Assembly: GCA_028875135.1 (NCBI GenBank)
Contig: JAPPFQ010000134.1
Span: 1 to 8,293, forward strand
Direction of reading: 5' to 3'
DNA: 8,293 nt
From: Acidobacteriota bacterium
GTDB taxonomy: Bacteria; Acidobacteriota; Terriglobia; Versatilivoradales; Versatilivoraceae
Below are positions 1-6,889 of this stretch, one piece after another. Every line of letters starts with the position of its first letter. Positions within the stretch are counted from its first letter, which is position 1. Under the pieces are notes generated by a model. The model was not told the DNA's origin, searched no databases, and worked only from the letters and a program-made list of their open reading frames with translations. The position numbers and the translations under genes are program-made.

Positions 1-589
1 GGTCCTGCCAGACCAGTTGGCGGCTGTACCCGGAGCGCGGATTCACCGGGATGCGTTCCGAGACGGTGCAGGTCAGATCCCCGCACGGCTCCTCCCGCAG
101 GTAACGATAGGTGAACTTCTCCACCTCCGGAGTGCCCATGTCTTCGTAGGCGAACTCACTGCCCATGAAGGAGCCGGACTGGTTCGACGAGCTGATTCGC
201 TTGACCCGTCTCAGAGCCGGCAGATAAAGCCACTGTTCGTCGTCTTTCTCCCGGTGGGAATGGATCAGCAACGCGGTTCCCTTCACGTCGCGCGGCTCGT
301 CGAACACGAACAGGTTCTTGTCTCCCTCTCCCGGCACCTCCAGAACCTGCAAACGCAACTGGCGCCGACTCTCCTGCCCTCCCCGGTTGCGGAGCACCAT
401 GGTCTGGCGCGCGCTGAAATCACCGAAGCCATCGCCTCGCTCACGCGCGTCCTGCGCGATTTTAAGGCCTCGCGCCTCCGGGTCCGCCTCCTGGCTCAAG
501 ACCGGAGTCCTAGCGGACAAAAACACCCAAACAGCCAGACAGGTCGTGCCATACAGGAATGGCCGGCGGCGGAAATAGAGAGGATTCAT
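1..589 (-). CDS. LolA-like outer membrane lipoprotein-sorting protein (C-terminus outside window)
   Basis: This partial CDS covers the first 196 residues and runs off the left edge. It has a signal peptide: arginines at residues 7-9, a hydrophobic stretch at about 10-26, and likely cleavage near residue 32 (VLS|QEA). The mature part carries the hallmark of the LolA-like family found next to RND/MMPL exporters (Pfam LolA_like type): a VFDEPRDVKGTALLIHS block at 95-111, QWLYLPALRRVKRISSS at 119-135, then GSFMGSEFAYEDM at 139-151. Family members are periplasmic beta-folded proteins thought to bind lipid or lipoprotein acyl chains. The start is ATG at 589, preceded by a good Shine-Dalgarno GGAG at 597-600 with a 7-nt gap. 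The ATG overlaps the exporter stop as ATGA, implying translational coupling. The product is probably a periplasmic partner that accepts or delivers the exporter's substrate. The family call is firm; the substrate is unknown. Confidence 0.88.
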   Translation of the reverse strand, partial: MNPLYFRRRPFLYGTTCLAVWVFLSARTPVLSQEADPEARGLKIAQDARERGDGFGDFSARQTMVLRNRGGQESRRQLRLQVLEVPGEGDKNLFVFDEPRDVKGTALLIHSHREKDDEQWLYLPALRRVKRISSSNQSGSFMGSEFAYEDMGTPEVEKFTYRYLREEPCGDLTCTVSERIPVNPRSGYSRQLVWQD

Positions 590-2868
590 CTTTTGTCTCC
601 ATCGATGGCCATCAGCAGGGGCGGGAGCAGCAGAAAATCAGCCAGAAGCGCAAACCCCAGCGTGATGGCGACCAACAGGCCCAGCACGGAGCTGACCTGA
701 AATCCCGACGACGCAAACACCAGAAAACTTGCCGACAAAACCGCGGTCGTGGTCCACAAGGCATGACCGACGGTCCGGAAGGTGGCACGCACGGACTCGG
801 GTGCGGATGCGCCCCCGCGGCGGGCTTCCAGGTATTTGCTCATGAAATGGATAGTGTCGTCCACGACGATGCCGAATGCCACGGCACAGACAACCGAAGC
901 GGAAAGACCCACCTGGCCCACCAGGTAACCCCACAGCCCGAAGCTCATGGCCGCGGGAATGAAATTGGGAAACAGGCTGACCAGGCCGAAGCGCAGGCTC
1001 TTGAACGTCCCTACCAGGATCAGCGAAATCAGGGCCATGGCGGCGATCGTACTGCGCAGCATGCTCTCGATGTTTCTCTGGGCCAAGTGGGCGAAGACCA
1101 TGGTGACCCCCGATGCTTCGCCGGTCAACCCGGGCGCGTTGGCCCGGACCCACTCCCGGGCGCGCCGGTCCAGTTGGCGCAGACCCCGCGCCGACGCGTT
1201 GGCCACCACGGTCATGCGCGTGGCCGACTTGGCGACGTCGATGCGGTCATTCAAGTCGTTGCCAAGCGGCAGCGACAACTCGTACAGCAGCAGATTCTGG
1301 GCTGACAGCGCCGGATCGTCCGGTATCCGGTAGAAGGCGGGGTCATCGCCGTGCATGTTCTTGTTCAGGCGTTTCATCACGTCGGGAAACGACTGGACGA
1401 AGTTCACCTCCGGCTGTTCCCGGTACCATTGGGCAAAAGCGTCGGCCGTTCGCAGATAGGCCGGATCGGTGATGCCGCCTTCACTCCCCGAGTCCAGCGA
1501 GTACTCGAGCATGTCCAGCCCGGTCAGGTTTTCGATGACGAAGTCGGTATCGTTGCGGAAACTGTAGCGCTGATCGAAGTAGCGGGTCCAGTTGTCGCTC
1601 AACTCGACGCGCGGAACTCCGGCAACCAGGACCACTGTCACAATGGAGACCACCACCAGCAGAACCTTGCGCCGTTCCACCACGAAGGCGCCGAAGCGGT
1701 CGAAGAAGCCGGGACGCTTGGATGGTGTCGGTGGCGGGTGCAACGGCAGAATGGAAAGCATGGCCGGCAGGAACGTCATCGAGTAGACGAAAATGCAAAC
1801 CAGGCCGAAGGCCACCATATTGCCCAGAACATGGAAAGGTGGTGAGTCCGAGGCATTCAGGCTCAGAAATCCGATCGTGGTCGTGAGCGCGGCCAGGAAG
1901 ACCGGATAGGCATTGATTCGAAGCGATTTGCGGATCGCCTCCTCCCGGCCCTGCCCCTCCCGGAGCCCCGCCAGGGTGCTGGTGACGATGTGGACCGCGT
2001 GCGCAACGGCAATGGCCATGACGATGATTGGCACGCCGGCGCTGGCAGGACTGAAGATCTGGCCGGTCCAACCGGCGAAGCCCATGGTGCCGACGATGAC
2101 GAGCACCACCACCGACACGATCGCCAGCGTTGCCAGAACCGACTTCAACAGCAAAGCCGAGCTCGCGATGATGATCAGGAACACGATCGGCACGAGAGTC
2201 CGCATGTCGGTTGCGGTCGCCTCGGCGAGCACTCGATGCATGACCACGTCGCCGGTCAGGTAGTAGGAGATATCGGGATGGCGCTCCCGGGCCTCGGTGA
2301 GCAGGGCGTTGATGTGGTCGGTGATTTCGATCACCGCCAGGTCCACATTCTCGGGCAGCAGGAAGTTGATGGTCAGCCCGCCCACGCGTCCGTCGGTGGA
2401 GACCAGGCGCCCGGCCACGCCCACCTCCTCCAGCGCGATCGACTCGACGCGGGCCAGGTCGGCGTCGCTCAACGAGGCGGCGTCCTCGACAAGTGGCCCG
2501 ACCGCCAGGTCGTCCTCTCCAAGGGCCTCGCTATGGGTATAGTTGGTGAGCGAATCCACCCGGGTGGAATGGGGTGAGCGCCACGCGGCCTCGGTCAATT
2601 CCTCGATGGCGCCCAGGACCTCGCGGGTGAACACCGAGCCTTCGCGAGGGGCCACCGCGATCAGGGCCGTATCGGACGAGGCGTAGGTGTTCCCGAGCGC
2701 ATCGAAAGCTTTCAGTTGCGGGTTGTCTTCGCTAAAAAGGTTGCGGTAGTCGTTGGTGACGGTGATGCCTGGAGCGCCGGAGGCAAGGATCAATATGATG
2801 GCCAGCGCGACTCCGACGATGAGCCACCGACGGCGGAGAACAAGGTCGATGTATCGATCCAATCGCAT
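586..2868 (-). CDS. RND-superfamily (MMPL/HAE3-like) exporter, 12 transmembrane segments
   Basis: Inner-membrane RND-type transporter of 760 aa, built as two repeats of one TM helix, a large periplasmic loop and five more helices. Counting from ATG 2868, TM1 is near residues 16-37, loop 1 about 38-222, TM2-6 about 225-375, TM7 about 401-418, loop 2 about 420-605, and TM8-12 about 607-755. TM10 contains the GIVVDDTIHFMSKYLE motif with the paired aspartates expected for proton coupling; TM4 has AIAVAHAVHIV. An in-frame GTG at 2937 would add 23 polar residues with no clear function. I prefer ATG 2868 because MRLDRYIDLVLRRR is a typical family N-terminus and AGGG lies 7 nt upstream (2876-2879). 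The length fits single-polypeptide lipid-type RND exporters better than AcrB-like pumps of about 1,000 aa. It overlaps the LolA-like gene by 4 bp, so export of a lipid or lipoprotein is likely, but the substrate is not visible. Confidence 0.9.
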   Translation of the reverse strand: MRLDRYIDLVLRRRWLIVGVALAIILILASGAPGITVTNDYRNLFSEDNPQLKAFDALGNTYASSDTALIAVAPREGSVFTREVLGAIEELTEAAWRSPHSTRVDSLTNYTHSEALGEDDLAVGPLVEDAASLSDADLARVESIALEEVGVAGRLVSTDGRVGGLTINFLLPENVDLAVIEITDHINALLTEARERHPDISYYLTGDVVMHRVLAEATATDMRTLVPIVFLIIIASSALLLKSVLATLAIVSVVVLVIVGTMGFAGWTGQIFSPASAGVPIIVMAIAVAHAVHIVTSTLAGLREGQGREEAIRKSLRINAYPVFLAALTTTIGFLSLNASDSPPFHVLGNMVAFGLVCIFVYSMTFLPAMLSILPLHPPPTPSKRPGFFDRFGAFVVERRKVLLVVVSIVTVVLVAGVPRVELSDNWTRYFDQRYSFRNDTDFVIENLTGLDMLEYSLDSGSEGGITDPAYLRTADAFAQWYREQPEVNFVQSFPDVMKRLNKNMHGDDPAFYRIPDDPALSAQNLLLYELSLPLGNDLNDRIDVAKSATRMTVVANASARGLRQLDRRAREWVRANAPGLTGEASGVTMVFAHLAQRNIESMLRSTIAAMALISLILVGTFKSLRFGLVSLFPNFIPAAMSFGLWGYLVGQVGLSASVVCAVAFGIVVDDTIHFMSKYLEARRGGASAPESVRATFRTVGHALWTTTAVLSASFLVFASSGFQVSSVLGLLVAITLGFALLADFLLLPPLLMAIDGDKR

Positions 2869-2963
2869 TACAGCACCCTGGGTCGGATTCTTGTGAGCGT
2901 CGCCTCTGCCGCCTCTCTGCGAACCGGACATGCCCACGCGGTGCCCATCTTAACCCGGTGACA

Positions 2964-2985
2964 GGTTTTGGGAACTACCGAAACC
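2964..2985. promoter_or_regulatory. Dyad-symmetric element upstream of the RND exporter gene
   Basis: GGTTTTGG (2964-2971) and CCGAAACC (2978-2985) are inverted repeats matching at 7 of 8 pairs around a 6-bp centre. The site lies about 96 bp upstream of the preferred RND start (2868), in the 159-bp gap between the YjbQ-like gene and the exporter. Position and symmetry suit an operator for a dimeric regulator (TetR-type sites are often of this size), but no regulator gene is in the window and no promoter hexamers were convincing. Confidence 0.3.
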
Positions 2986-3027
2986 CGGACAAGCGGAAAC
3001 GTTCAAGGCGTGATGCGGTCGCCGTCG

Positions 3028-4125
3028 CTACACGAACCGCACCAGCTTTACATTCAGCGTCCGAGTCGGACCACCGGCGACCTTCCATTGGACCAGAATC
3101 GGGCTCTGGTAGGTGCCCCAGCCGATCTCACCGATCCCTTCGCCTAGCCGGTCCAGGACCGGCAGGCTGATCTCCCGCTTCATCCGCAGAAAATGGGCAA
3201 ACGGAATCGCCAACGCCCGGTTGACGAGCAGTTCCACCACTGAACGCCTCACGCCTACCCGATCCACGATCTCGTTGAAGAGCTGCACGGCGTCGTACTG
3301 TGCATAGTTGAGGGCCTTGGTCGGGATGGCCAGGGGCGCCTGGATTGCCTCCCTCCCTATCCGCGCCATGAAACGAAGGGGATTTTTGAGCACATCCCGA
3401 AGATCGTGGGTCATGAGCAGGGTTTCGTACTCGTTGACGGTCAGGCCTGCGTGGCGCTCGTTCGCGGGGAGGGACAGGTCGAAACGGCCGAATGACACTT
3501 TGTGTTCCTGCGCCAGCCTCTGTAGCTGGCTGATGAGGCCGATACGCGGGTCGCGCAGGTTCTGGGCGTCGATGGAGTGCGGCGACGACGCCACCTGTAG
3601 CTGCACCCGGGCGACATCCTCCTCGCCGTTGTATGCGATCACCGTCGTGCGCCGGCTCCGGGTGCCACCCGTATGGACCCCGTCCAGCTCTACGAACCAA
3701 ACCGGCTCGTTTCCCGGCAGCTCGTACGACTCGCAGTTCCGCAGTCCGCCGCCCATGAACATGAGGTGGGAGTCGGCGTTGAGTGGCTCGACGGCGCGCT
3801 GCTGGTCGGAGAGTTCGGTCCGCAAGTTGAGCTTGTCGTGGATGTAGCCGGCGCCGGGAGGAAAGAGCTGCTCGAAGACCTTAAGGTAGTCCCGGATGTT
3901 GACGCTGTCGTGCTCAAGCAGTTCGACCAGGCGCTGGTCCAGATAGCCGGCCGTGGTGTGGTCCGAGATGTAGAACTCCTTGGAATACCGGGTGAAGTCC
4001 GACTTGAACTCCTCTCTCAACCTGCGCCTCACATCGAACAGGCCAACGCGGAAAGTCGGTTTGATGTGCAGTGTGGCGTGGAAAGGCGCCCCTCCGCTAT
4101 TGGTGTGCCGGTTTACCAGAATCAT
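3028..4125 (-). CDS. YjbQ/UPF0047-like domain protein with unrecognised C-terminal extension
   Basis: This 365-aa soluble protein has no signal peptide or TM helix. Residues about 15-178 resemble the YjbQ/UPF0047 fold: YISDHTTAGYLDQRL (52-66) matches the family 'HTSA...' block, PPGAGYIHDKLN (89-100) the 'GYxHD' block, NADSHLMFMGGG (116-127) the 'NAxxHLxxxLLG' block, and WFVELDGVHTGGTRSRR (143-159) the 'xxEFDGPRxR' strand. H56, H96 and H120 are candidate active-site positions. YjbQ proteins are normally about 130-140 aa; some have weak thiamine-phosphate synthase activity in vitro, and their native role is unsettled. Residues about 180-365 are not recognised. They are mixed alpha/beta, rich in R and L, with NEYETLLMTHDLRDVLKNPLRF-like helices and a basic C-terminal strand (TRTLNVKLVRFV). 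The start is ATG 4125 with GAGGGTGA at 4132-4139. The domain call is by eye and moderately sure; the function is unknown. Confidence 0.72.
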   Translation of the reverse strand: MILVNRHTNSGGAPFHATLHIKPTFRVGLFDVRRRLREEFKSDFTRYSKEFYISDHTTAGYLDQRLVELLEHDSVNIRDYLKVFEQLFPPGAGYIHDKLNLRTELSDQQRAVEPLNADSHLMFMGGGLRNCESYELPGNEPVWFVELDGVHTGGTRSRRTTVIAYNGEEDVARVQLQVASSPHSIDAQNLRDPRIGLISQLQRLAQEHKVSFGRFDLSLPANERHAGLTVNEYETLLMTHDLRDVLKNPLRFMARIGREAIQAPLAIPTKALNYAQYDAVQLFNEIVDRVGVRRSVVELLVNRALAIPFAHFLRMKREISLPVLDRLGEGIGEIGWGTYQSPILVQWKVAGGPTRTLNVKLVRFV

Positions 4126-4337
4126 AGGCGGTCACCCTCACTCCTGTGCAGAATGGTCAATAGTGGATCGGTCACGACTTGCCTCCCGGAAGGACGGTAT
4201 CCCCCAATAGAGAGGCGGAGCCACCTGGGCCGCTATCCGGAACTTCGACTACTTAGGATATCAGAAATCCTGTCATCCCCGAATTCTTGGACAAACAGGA
4301 CCCACCATACTCAAGCCACCGGTGGCAAGGCAAGTCA
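4126..4337. other. Non-coding spacer upstream of the YjbQ-like gene
   Basis: No reading frame here looks coding. It should hold the promoter of the minus-strand YjbQ-like gene, but no convincing -35/-10 pair is visible: a TTGACC at about 4152-4157 (minus) lacks a suitable -10. Two small symmetric elements were seen: AGGAT (4255-4259) with ATCCT (4267-4271) around a 7-nt loop, and the perfect 12-bp palindrome at 4315-4326. Confidence 0.5.
4315..4326. repeat. Perfect 12-bp palindrome GCCACCGGTGGC
   Basis: The sequence equals its own reverse complement. It lies 11 bp past the stop of the short frame behind ksgA. As RNA it would give only a 4-bp stem with a 4-nt loop and no following U-tract, so it is a poor intrinsic terminator; a protein-binding site is possible but unproven. 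Confidence 0.4.
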
Positions 4338-4469
4338 TTATGGCGCCTGAACCGGAGGTTCGAAGCCCAGTCGCTCGAACAACCGGTGCTGCTTGTAGAG
4401 AGTGCGAAATTCTTTCAGATGCGAATCGCCTGCAGGTTGCCACTCCATCCATCGGGCCGGTGAGACCAC
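4338..4469 (-). CDS. Short coding-like frame directly after ksgA (43 codons), unidentified
   Basis: Right after the ksgA TGA (4470-4472), the same frame stays open for 43 codons from GTG 4469, ending in tandem stops TAA TGA (4340-4335). An internal ATG at 4448 would give 36 aa. The peptide contains a charged, helix-like run (DSHLKEFRTLYKQHRLFERL) followed by GFEPPVQAP. Hand-counted G+C over 35 codons from 4445 is about 71, 40 and 60 % at codon positions 1, 2 and 3, the pattern expected of a real coding frame. No Shine-Dalgarno site is well placed before GTG 4469 or ATG 4448. It may be a small protein coupled to ksgA, a relic of a larger gene, or an old C-terminal extension of KsgA cut off by a stop. 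I do not recognise a family. Confidence 0.35.
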   Translation of the reverse strand: MVSPARWMEWQPAGDSHLKEFRTLYKQHRLFERLGFEPPVQAP

Positions 4470-5303
4470 TCATTGGAGATCACAAGGCCGACTGGTCCTC
4501 CGGAACGAATCAAAAAGCTGCAGGAAGTGGGTCAGGGATATCTTCTCCGCGCGAACCGTTGCGGGATAGCCGAGTTCCCGAAGGGTTTGGGACAACCGTG
4601 CCCAGGCTTCCGGCTGGACCTCACCGAGGCAATTCCTGAGCGTTTTCCGCCTCTGGGAAAATGCCTGCTTGACAAAGACGAAGAACAGGCTCTCCTCTGC
4701 AGGCCTCAGGGGGCGGCGGGGCCGGGGAACGAGACGAACCACCTTGGAGTCCACTTTGGGTTTGGGCTTGAACGCCTGCGGTGGAACGACAAAGAGCGGC
4801 TCCGGACGGAAATGGTATTGCACGATCAGAGACAGCACCCCATAGTCCCGTCCGCCGGGGCCGGCCGCCAGGCGATCGGCTACCTCGGCTTGCAACATGA
4901 CCACTGCCAGGTCGATGACGCCGGCGTGACGGGCGAGATGTTGCAGAATCGGGGAGGAAATGGCGTAAGGGAGGTTGCCCACCACCTTGAAGCCGTAGCC
5001 GGCATGGCGCTTGCGAATCTCGCCCAGGTCCAGGGTCAGGATGTCGCGATTAAGGAACTCGATCCCGGGACCGCTGAATCGCCGGCGCAATTGAGAGCAG
5101 AGGCGGTCATCCACCTCTACCCCGATGTAGCGGCAACCTTGGTCAACCAGGTTCGCTGTCACGGCGCCGGTACCGCACCCGATCTCCAGGACAGTGCCGC
5201 CCTCTTCCAGACCCAGGCCGGCCACGATTCTCCTGGCCAGGGAGGGGTGTTTCAGGAAGTGCTGTCCCAGCCTCTTGTTGGCCCGCACGGGTTGCTGTTG
5301 CAT
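4470..5303 (-). CDS. ksgA: 16S rRNA (adenine-1518/1519-N6,N6)-dimethyltransferase KsgA/RsmA
   Basis: This 277-aa enzyme uses S-adenosylmethionine to dimethylate two adjacent adenines in the 3'-terminal hairpin of 16S rRNA, a late step in 30S assembly. Visible motifs: RLGQHFL (11-17) at the N-terminus; SAM-binding motif I LEIGCGTG (39-46); acidic motif II GVEVD (61-65); catalytic motif IV NLPY (110-113) followed by AISSPIL; LQAEVADRL (138-146); PKPKVDSKVVRL (180-191); and FSQRRKTLRNCL (215-226). Length and motif order match the family. The start is placed at ATG 5303 because MQQQPVRANKRLGQHFL fits family N-termini; a GTG at 5366 would add 21 non-conserved residues. No strong Shine-Dalgarno site precedes ATG 5303. 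The gene diverges from purA. After its TGA the same frame continues as a coding-like tail, which is unusual. Confidence 0.96.
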   Translation of the reverse strand: MQQQPVRANKRLGQHFLKHPSLARRIVAGLGLEEGGTVLEIGCGTGAVTANLVDQGCRYIGVEVDDRLCSQLRRRFSGPGIEFLNRDILTLDLGEIRKRHAGYGFKVVGNLPYAISSPILQHLARHAGVIDLAVVMLQAEVADRLAAGPGGRDYGVLSLIVQYHFRPEPLFVVPPQAFKPKPKVDSKVVRLVPRPRRPLRPAEESLFFVFVKQAFSQRRKTLRNCLGEVQPEAWARLSQTLRELGYPATVRAEKISLTHFLQLFDSFRRTSRPCDLQ

Positions 5304-5447
5304 CGACGCCCGAGAATTTGTACTCTGAACTGTTTGTGTAATCCGGCTCCTGCCTGTCCGGCTCACCGGTCAGGCAACCAGGCGGAAGGCTTGCAGCCGT
5401 TTGGACTGGGTGAGCTCAAGGGTAACCCGGTGGAGTCGGATGGATCA

Positions 5448-5573
5448 AAAATTCTCAAAATTATGTATCATGACGGTTTGGCCCACAAGGTGGAGGCGGG
5501 GGCCGATCTCTTTCTCATGCCTTCCCGCTACGAACCCTGCGGGCTCAATCAGATCTACTCGCAAACGGACTGA
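5448..5573 (+). pseudogene. glgA: Fragment of glycogen synthase (glgA), relic upstream of purA
   Basis: In plus-strand frame, about 41 codons read KILKIMYHDGLAHKVEAGAD, then LFLMPSRYEPCGLNQIYS, then QTD and a TGA. EAGAD-FLMPSRYEPCGLNQ is the signature of bacterial starch/glycogen synthases (GT5, GlgA); its glutamate in 'YEPCGLNQ' is part of the ADP-glucose active site. Full GlgA is about 470-500 aa, so this is under a tenth of the enzyme. In GlgA the signature is followed by a block of the type '(L/Q)RYGTxPVVRATGGL'; here homology stops at QIYS. No convincing glgA sequence was found upstream in this frame. The stop lies 4 bp before the purA ATG, so the relic now serves at most as purA leader DNA. 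The identity of the motif is near certain; the start of the homologous part is approximate. Confidence 0.8.
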
Positions 5574-5577
5574 GGCA

Positions 5578-6885
5578 ATGGCCAACATCGTCATCATCGG
5601 CGCGCAATGGGGAGACGAAGGCAAGGGGAAGATTGTCGACCTGCTGACCGAGAAATTCGACATCGTTGCCCGCTACCAGGGGGGACACAATGCCGGTCAC
5701 ACGGTGACCATCGACGGCAAGCAGTTCATCCTGCACCTGATTCCCTCGGGCATTCTTCACGGAGGCCGCTTGTGCGTCATCGGCCCGGGAGTCGTCCTCG
5801 ACCCCAAGGCCTTTTTTGAAGAGCTCGACATGCTGGAGGAAGCCGGGATCCAGGTCCGGGGGAACCTCTTCATCAGCAACCGCGCCCACTTGATCCTTCC
5901 CTATCACCGCGCCGTCGAGAAGGCCGCCGAGGAGGCACGAGGCGCCAAGAAGATCGGGACCACTTCCCGGGGGATCGGACCCGCCTACGAGGACAAGACA
6001 GGCCGGCGCGGCCTGCGAGTGGTCGATCTCTTCGACGCGGAGAGTCTGAGGGAGACGATCTTCGAGCTTACCCGGGAAAAGAACTGCCTGATCCAATCCC
6101 TGTATGGAGGTCCACCCCTGGATGCCCGGCAGATCTACAAGGAGTACCTGCAGTATGGACAACGGCTGAAGGAATTCGTGGTGGATACCGCCTTTTTCCT
6201 GAACGATCGGATCCGGCAAGGCAAACGCGTGTTGTTCGAAGGCGCCCAGGGAACCCTGCTGGACGTCGACCACGGGACCTACCCTTACGTCACCTCCTCC
6301 AATGCCACCGCCGGTGCGGCTTGCGTGGGATCCGGCGTAGCCCCCTCCTGGATCACGGGGGTTATCGGCATTGCCAAGGCCTACACCACCCGAGTCGGCG
6401 GGGGGCCCTTCCCCACCGAAGCCAACGGTACCATCGGAGACGAAATCAGACGACGGGGAGCCGAATACGGAGCCTCCACGGGCAGGCCCCGCCGCTGCGG
6501 ATGGTTCGATGGCGTAGCCACCTCCTACTCGGCCGTCCTCAACAACCTGCAAGCCATCGTCATCACCAAGCTGGATGTCCTGGACGAATTCGAACAGATT
6601 CCGGTCTGTACGGGATATGAGTACCGCGGCTGCCGACTCAAGGAATTTCCGCCGGAGATCAAGGTCCTGGAAGCCGTCAAGCCAGTCTACAAGTCGGTCC
6701 CAGGTTGGCAAAGCACGACGGCGGGCATGCAGGACTACGATGGGCTGCCGGTGAAGGCCAAAGACTATCTGAAGATGCTGTCGGATATCACCCGGACGGA
6801 ATGTTCCTTCATCTCGACAGGACCCGACCGGGAACACACCATCGTGCTCCCCGACTCCTGGACCGCCAAGACCCTCTATCAATAA
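5578..6885 (+). CDS. purA: Adenylosuccinate synthetase PurA
   Basis: Complete 435-aa cytosolic enzyme that joins IMP and aspartate using GTP to make adenylosuccinate, the first committed step from IMP to AMP. Key residues are present: GAQWGDEGKGK (8-18) with catalytic D13, GGHNAGHTV (35-43) with catalytic H41, TSRGIGPAYEDK (129-140), VLFEGAQGTLLDVDHGTYPYVTSSN (218-242), AYTTRVGGGPFPTE (268-281), the IMP/GTP loop STGRPRRCGWFD (300-311), and KLDVLD (331-336) of the guanine-binding region. The length is close to the usual 425-430. ATG 5578 is chosen because MANIVIIGAQWGDEG is the standard N-terminus; the open frame extends upstream to TTG 5401, but that stretch overlaps the glgA relic out of frame and is not PurA-like. 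The Shine-Dalgarno site is weak (GAGG only 2 nt from ATG). Confidence 0.97.
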   Translation: MANIVIIGAQWGDEGKGKIVDLLTEKFDIVARYQGGHNAGHTVTIDGKQFILHLIPSGILHGGRLCVIGPGVVLDPKAFFEELDMLEEAGIQVRGNLFISNRAHLILPYHRAVEKAAEEARGAKKIGTTSRGIGPAYEDKTGRRGLRVVDLFDAESLRETIFELTREKNCLIQSLYGGPPLDARQIYKEYLQYGQRLKEFVVDTAFFLNDRIRQGKRVLFEGAQGTLLDVDHGTYPYVTSSNATAGAACVGSGVAPSWITGVIGIAKAYTTRVGGGPFPTEANGTIGDEIRRRGAEYGASTGRPRRCGWFDGVATSYSAVLNNLQAIVITKLDVLDEFEQIPVCTGYEYRGCRLKEFPPEIKVLEAVKPVYKSVPGWQSTTAGMQDYDGLPVKAKDYLKMLSDITRTECSFISTGPDREHTIVLPDSWTAKTLYQ

Positions 6886-6889
6886 GGAA

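Noticed and set aside
4360..4380. GGTTCGAAGCC, similar to the T-loop of a tRNA.
   Set aside because: The flanking bases do not form a 5-bp T-stem, and no anticodon or acceptor arm could be placed around it.
4273..4473. A 66-codon minus-strand frame with ATG overlapping the ksgA stop (ATGA), containing APVVRATG, which resembles the GlgA block that normally follows FLMPSRYEPCGLNQIYS.
   Set aside because: Codon-position composition favours another frame over the same DNA (the 43-codon tail), the similarity is only about eight residues, and nothing before or after it fits GlgA. An inversion around ksgA could in principle have split glgA this way, so a translated search of 4273-4473 against GlgA would settle it.
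5304..5362. AT-rich patch with TACAAAT on the minus strand and TGTAAT on the plus strand as possible divergent promoters of ksgA and purA.
   Set aside because: No -35 hexamer at 16-18 bp spacing is convincing on either strand, so no promoter was annotated.
4473..5573. Long plus-strand open frame of 366 codons antisense to ksgA.
   Set aside because: It is mostly the shadow of ksgA in GC-rich DNA; only its last 41 codons, outside ksgA, carry real similarity (GlgA).
5401..5577. In-frame upstream extension of purA from TTG 5401.
   Set aside because: The added 59 residues are not PurA-like, and the same DNA in another frame encodes the GlgA signature; ATG 5578 gives the standard N-terminus.
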